From assembly GCA_937892015.1 (NCBI GenBank), contig CALAUY010000085.1:1-9274 (forward strand): a stretch of DNA of 9,274 nucleotides, in the 5' to 3' direction. A program made the translations under genes and the position numbers. The stretch comes from an uncultured Bacteroidales bacterium. GTDB taxonomy: Bacteria; Bacteroidota; Bacteroidia; Bacteroidales; Paludibacteraceae. Shown piece after piece: positions 6,126 to 9,274 of the stretch. Numbering within the stretch: position 1 is the stretch's first letter; every line of letters begins with the position of its first letter. The notes beneath the pieces are model-generated. The model made no database searches. It saw only the letters and a list, made by a program, of their open reading frames with translations, and was not told the origin of the DNA.

Positions 6126-7903
6126 TGACCATCGAACAACAACTGACAGAACAAGTCCGCCTGATTGTGAAAGAACTATACGGGATTGATGCGGACAACA
6201 AGCAGATCCAACTACAGAAGACCCGTCCTGAGTTTGAGGGGCAACTGACGTTGGTCGTTTTCCCGTTTGTGAAAGCAGCACGCAAAGCGCCGGCACAAGT
6301 GGCGCAAGAGATAGGTGAGCGACTGATGGACCGTTTGGTGGCACGATTCAACGCCGTACAGGGATTCCTCAACCTCGTAATCGCCGACGAATACTGGGTA
6401 AACTGCCTCACGGATATTGCCGCGGATGAACAGTACGGCATCACGCCCGTGACCGACAAGAGCCGACTGATGATGGTCGAGTACAGTTCACCAAACACCA
6501 ATAAGCCCCTGCATCTGGGGCACGTGCGCAACAACTTGCTGGGTTGGTCCATTGCACAGATTCAAGAGGCAAACGGATGGAAAGTGGTGAAAACCAATAT
6601 CGTCAACGACAGAGGCATCCATATCTGTAAGTCGATGCTCGCGTGGTTGCGATATGGCAACGGAGAGACACCTCTCTCGTCCGGCAAGAAAGGTGACCAC
6701 CTCATCGGCGATTATTACGTCCGTTTCGACAAAGAGTACCGCAAGCAAGTGGCAGAATTGGTGGCCGATGGAATGGACGAAGAAACGGCCAAAAAAGAAG
6801 CACCTTTGATGAAAGAGGCACAGGCGATGCTCGTCCGTTGGGAACACAACGACCCCGAAGTGCGTGCCCTATGGAAACAGATGAACGACTGGGTATATGC
6901 CGGTTTCGACGAGACCTATCGGATGATGGGCGTTTCGTTCGACACTATCTACTACGAGTCGAACACGTACCTTGAGGGAAAGGCAGAAGTGGAACGCGGC
7001 GAGCGAGAGGGACTCTTCTACCGCCGTCCCGACAACAGCGTGTGGGCTGACCTGACTGCCGATGGACTCGACGAGAAACTGTTACTGCGCTCCGATGGTA
7101 CGTCGGTCTATATGACCCAAGACATCGGAACGGCCAAGCTCCGTTTCCGCGATTATCCTATCGACAAGATGGTCTATGTGGTTGGCAATGAGCAAGAATA
7201 TCACTTCAAGGTACTCAGCATCCTGCTCGACCGACTCGGTTTTCCGTTCGGCAAAGAGCTCGTACACTTCAGTTACGGGATGGTGGAACTGCCTAACGGC
7301 AAGATGAAGAGCCGAGAGGGCACTGTGGTGGATGCCGACGACCTGATGGCACAGATGATTGCCGATGCCAAAGAAATTAGCAAAGACAAGGTACTGCGCC
7401 TGACGGGTATCACCGATGAAGAGCAGAACGAGATAGCACGCAAAGTGGGACTCGGTGCACTGAAGTATTTCATCCTCAAGGTCGATCCACGCAAGAACAT
7501 GCTGTTCAATCCCGAAGAGTCGATTGACTTCAACGGCAACACCGGACCGTTCATTCAATACACGTACGCCCGCATCCGTTCGGTTCTGCGCAAAGCCGAC
7601 GAGATGGTACTGCCCCCCTATGATGGAGTGACCATCGAAAACAAAGAGGGGGAACTGATACAGCGAATAACGGAGTTCCCGTCGGTTGTGCGCCAAGCAG
7701 GTGACGATTTCTCACCGGCTGTTATCTGCAATTATGCGTACGCATTGGCACAAGCGTTCAACTCGTTCTACCACGATTTCTCTATCCTCAACGAGCCGGA
7801 CGATGCCAAGCGCGCTTTCCGCGTACAGCTCTCACGTGTCATTGCACGCACCATCGCCCAAAGCATGAAGCTGCTGGGGATAGAAGTGCCGGAAAGAATG
7901 TAA
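6125..7903 (+). CDS. argS: Arginyl-tRNA synthetase
   Basis: This encodes 592 residues from the ATG at 6125; a GTG one codon upstream (6122) is possible but less likely, since the TGATG overlap is a common coupling form. It is a class I synthetase that attaches arginine to tRNA-Arg, needing the tRNA for amino acid activation. Parts seen in order are an N-terminal tRNA-recognition domain (about 5-90) and the HIGH motif as HLGH at 130-133, inside SSPNTNKPLHLGHVRNN. A second motif is KMKS at 393-396 (NGKMKSREGTVV). Then come NTGPFIQYTYARIRS and a C-terminal DALR-type anticodon-binding domain ending in KLLGIEVPERM. Length is normal for bacterial ArgRS. No promoter was found in front of it, so this essential gene appears to depend on the upstream operon. 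Three in-frame stops follow each other (TAA TAG TAA from 7901). Confidence 0.97.
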   Translation: MTIEQQLTEQVRLIVKELYGIDADNKQIQLQKTRPEFEGQLTLVVFPFVKAARKAPAQVAQEIGERLMDRLVARFNAVQGFLNLVIADEYWVNCLTDIAADEQYGITPVTDKSRLMMVEYSSPNTNKPLHLGHVRNNLLGWSIAQIQEANGWKVVKTNIVNDRGIHICKSMLAWLRYGNGETPLSSGKKGDHLIGDYYVRFDKEYRKQVAELVADGMDEETAKKEAPLMKEAQAMLVRWEHNDPEVRALWKQMNDWVYAGFDETYRMMGVSFDTIYYESNTYLEGKAEVERGEREGLFYRRPDNSVWADLTADGLDEKLLLRSDGTSVYMTQDIGTAKLRFRDYPIDKMVYVVGNEQEYHFKVLSILLDRLGFPFGKELVHFSYGMVELPNGKMKSREGTVVDADDLMAQMIADAKEISKDKVLRLTGITDEEQNEIARKVGLGALKYFILKVDPRKNMLFNPEESIDFNGNTGPFIQYTYARIRSVLRKADEMVLPPYDGVTIENKEGELIQRITEFPSVVRQAGDDFSPAVICNYAYALAQAFNSFYHDFSILNEPDDAKRAFRVQLSRVIARTIAQSMKLLGIEVPERM

Positions 7904-7947
7904 TAGTAACGAACTATATAGTAACGAACTATATAGTAATCAACTCA
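7903..7947. repeat. 15-bp tandem repeat forming an AU-rich hairpin
   Basis: ATAGTAACGAACTAT occurs at 7903-7917 and again at 7918-7932, with a degenerate third copy at 7933-7947. The palindrome ACTATATAGT appears at 7913-7922 and 7928-7937, separated by AACGA. The pair can fold as a 10-bp stem with a 5-nt loop in RNA, or offer two dyad sites to a DNA-binding protein. It fills the spacer between argS and the rubrerythrin gene. Confidence 0.75.
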
Positions 7948-7976
7948 ATACTAACCACTTAAAAACCATTATCAGT

Positions 7977-8525
7977 ATGAAAAGCAAGAAATTTATTTGC
8001 CCCATTTGCGGGTTTGTTTTCGAGGGAGAAGAGGCTCCCGAACGTTGCCCACAATGCAAACAAATAGTTGAGTGGAAAGAGGTGGACCAAAATGCAGCCA
8101 TCCATTTCGCTTGCGAACATGTTGTCGGCGTGGCCAAGAGCTGTGATGAAGAGATGAAGAAAGACCTGAACGCGCAATTCATGGGCGAGGCAACCGAGGT
8201 CGGGATGTATCTGGCGATGGCTCGTCAGGCCGACCGCGAGGGCTATCCCGAGATTGCCGCGGCTTTCCGTCAGTACGCGTACGAAGAGGCTGAGCACTGC
8301 GCTAAGTTCGCCGAACTGCTCGGAGAGGTCGTTTGGGACACCAAAACCAATCTGGAGAAGCGCATGATGGCCGAGGCCGGTGCTTGCGAAGAGAAGCTGC
8401 GTATTGCCAAGCGCGCCAAGGCACTCGACCTCGATGCTATCCATGACACCGTACACGAGATGGCCAAAGATGAGGCACGCCATGGTGCCGGCTTCCAAGG
8501 ACTATTCAAGAGGTTCTTCGAGTAA
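7977..8525 (+). CDS. Rubrerythrin, reverse domain order (N-terminal rubredoxin)
   Basis: This encodes 182 residues. It is a cytosolic non-haem iron protein that reduces hydrogen peroxide, and possibly oxygen, in anaerobes. The rubredoxin-like iron site is at the N terminus (C8-x2-C11 and C24-x2-C27), whereas classical rubrerythrin carries it at the C terminus. The ferritin-like four-helix diiron domain follows, with E71 and E74 in GEATEVGMY and two ExxH motifs, E104-H107 (EEAEH) and E166-H169 (DEARH). All expected iron ligands appear present. Electrons would come from a rubredoxin or flavoprotein partner not seen here. No Bacteroidota promoter was found in the 73-bp gap after argS, so it may be read through from the operon or use an unrecognised promoter around the 15-bp repeats. 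A terminator lies about 80 bp downstream. Confidence 0.95.
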   Translation: MKSKKFICPICGFVFEGEEAPERCPQCKQIVEWKEVDQNAAIHFACEHVVGVAKSCDEEMKKDLNAQFMGEATEVGMYLAMARQADREGYPEIAAAFRQYAYEEAEHCAKFAELLGEVVWDTKTNLEKRMMAEAGACEEKLRIAKRAKALDLDAIHDTVHEMAKDEARHGAGFQGLFKRFFE

Positions 8526-8528
8526 GAC

Positions 8529-8587
8529 GCTTGCAGCCGTTTACGCTTGCCGCCGTTTGCTCTTGCAGTAAGCTTACGGCTGCAAGC
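8529..8587. repeat. 12-bp inverted repeat enclosing a 16-bp-period direct repeat
   Basis: GCTTGCAGCCGT (8529-8540) is perfectly complementary to ACGGCTGCAAGC (8576-8587), with 35 nt between. A 15-bp unit, CGCTTGCAGCCGTTT at 8528-8542, recurs at 8544-8558 with one change. It lies just past the rubrerythrin stop and could be a repetitive extragenic palindrome or an mRNA-stabilising 3' hairpin. It has no T-run of its own. Confidence 0.65.
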
Positions 8588-8602
8588 CCTACAAAAAACC
8601 AC

Positions 8603-8637
8603 AAAAACGCCCGAACAATTGCGTTCGGGCGCTTTTT
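8603..8637. terminator. Bidirectional Rho-independent terminator
   Basis: A perfect 9-bp GC-rich stem, CGCCCGAAC (8608-8616) with GTTCGGGCG (8623-8631), closes a 6-nt loop. A5 lies to the left (8603-8607) and T5 to the right (8633-8637), so it provides a U-tail on either strand. It sits between convergent rubrerythrin and transporter genes and probably serves both. Confidence 0.9.
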
Positions 8638-8651
8638 GTGCGATGACCGAT

Positions 8652-8699
8652 GTCGCTTATTTGCGCTACTTCCGTTGGTCGCTTATTTGCGCTGCTTCC
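8652..8699. repeat. 22-bp direct repeat across the transporter stop codon
   Basis: The 22-bp segment 8652-8673 recurs at 8678-8699 with one mismatch, a period of 26 bp. The right copy holds the last codons and the stop (8683-8685, minus strand) of the transporter gene. The left copy lies just downstream of that stop, so the gene's 3' end appears to have been duplicated in tandem. Confidence 0.8.
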
Positions 8700-9274
8700 A
8701 GAGATTAGTCATGTCTTCAAGCGTCTTTCCTTTTGTTTCCGGCACCAGTTTCCATACGAACAGAGCCGCAAGCAGGCAGATGATGCCATAAAGCAGATAA
8801 ACGAACATGTGTCCGAAACGACTGCCCATACTGCCAAGTTCCATGTTGTACAGCGGCACAAACGTAGAGGATACGATGAAATTGAATATCCACTGGAATG
8901 CAACGGCAATGGCCACTCCGGCACTGCGGATAGTGTTCGGGAAAATCTCGGCGATGAGCACCCAACAGATGGGTCCCCAAGAGAACATGAAGCAAGCGGA
9001 GTAAATCATGATGCAAACGACGCTGACAACCGGCGGCATTGCCACCACTTGACACACAGCGAACGCAATGGCACCAACGGCCATTCCGAGCGAGCCGTAA
9101 ATGAGCAGCGGTTTACGCCCGAGTTTCTCTACCGTGAAGATGGCCACGAGCGTGAAACTGATGTTCACGATACCCATCAGTACAGTCTGAACCATCGGAT
9201 TCTGCATCCCGACAGAGTCGAAGATACGCGGGGCATAATAGAGCACGGCGTTGATGCCGACGGCCTGCTGGAAG
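8683..9274 (-). CDS. xylE: XylE-like sugar:proton symporter, MFS sugar porter family (partial, 5' end missing)
   Basis: Only the C-terminal part, about 196 residues, is in the window; the frame stays open to the right edge, so the ATG near 9246 is internal. This inner-membrane protein imports a sugar, probably xylose or a related pentose/hexose, with protons. Sugar-porter signatures are clear. QQAVGINAVLYYAP is the sugar-binding helix-7 motif. VEKLGRKPLL is the loop motif with Gly-Arg-Lys, and WGPICWVLIAEIFPNTIRS is the helix-10/11 region. The conserved PETKGKTLEDM lies near the C terminus. About six hydrophobic segments are present, matching helices 7-12 of a 12-helix protein. Similarity to E. 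coli XylE, recalled from memory, is high across the whole stretch, but substrate cannot be fixed from the C-terminal half alone. It converges with the rubrerythrin gene and shares a terminator. Confidence 0.87.
   Translation of the reverse strand, partial: FQQAVGINAVLYYAPRIFDSVGMQNPMVQTVLMGIVNISFTLVAIFTVEKLGRKPLLIYGSLGMAVGAIAFAVCQVVAMPPVVSVVCIMIYSACFMFSWGPICWVLIAEIFPNTIRSAGVAIAVAFQWIFNFIVSSTFVPLYNMELGSMGSRFGHMFVYLLYGIICLLAALFVWKLVPETKGKTLEDMTNLWKQRK

Noticed and set aside
7082..7696. 204-residue minus-strand reading frame opposite argS
   Set aside because: It is an antisense shadow of the ArgRS catalytic and anticodon-binding regions, with no domain features.

Overview
The window looks like a chromosomal segment from a member of the Bacteroidota, most likely order Bacteroidales (Prevotella/Bacteroides-like). 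The main reason is three promoters with the Bacteroidota sigma-factor pattern: a -33 TTTG, a 20-bp spacer and a -7 TAnnTTTG. Other reasons are A-rich leaders without clear Shine-Dalgarno sequences, a KilA-N protein of a type common in this group, a rubrerythrin with an N-terminal rubredoxin domain, and intergenic DNA full of small repeats. Coding DNA of the long operon is fairly GC-balanced, while the intergenic regions are strongly A/T-rich.

Layout. Positions 1-140 hold an A-tract-rich tandem repeat leading into a promoter. Positions 160-643 are a two-gene type II toxin-antitoxin module (small antitoxin, then a YafQ/RelE-family RNase toxin), followed by a hairpin-plus-U terminator. Positions 701-1033 are non-coding and contain inverted repeats. 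Positions 1034-1852 (minus strand) encode a KilA-N domain protein with its own promoter. Positions 1947-2424 are a non-coding, repeat-rich divergent region. Positions 2425-7903 (plus strand) are a tight three-gene operon: long-chain acyl-CoA synthetase, aminopeptidase P and arginyl-tRNA synthetase. These are joined by ATGA and TGATG stop/start overlaps. A short repeat-bearing spacer precedes a reverse-type rubrerythrin (7977-8525). A bidirectional terminator then separates it from the 3' part of a XylE-like sugar:H+ symporter on the minus strand, which runs off the right edge.

How the genes relate. The left third (toxin-antitoxin and KilA-N, separated by repeats) looks like accessory DNA next to a conserved housekeeping block. 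The three-gene operon couples fatty-acid activation, proline-peptide trimming and arginine tRNA charging in transcription and probably translation; no shared pathway is evident. Rubrerythrin is a peroxide/oxygen defence enzyme of anaerobes.

I see no convincing new multi-gene system. The most interesting signal is regulatory. Three promoters driving unrelated genes share a 34-bp core at 28-31 of 34 positions, including an invariant TCAAAAA inside the spacer. Each is preceded by A/T tracts spaced about one helical turn apart, which predicts intrinsically curved DNA. All identifications come from reading motifs by eye; no database search was run.
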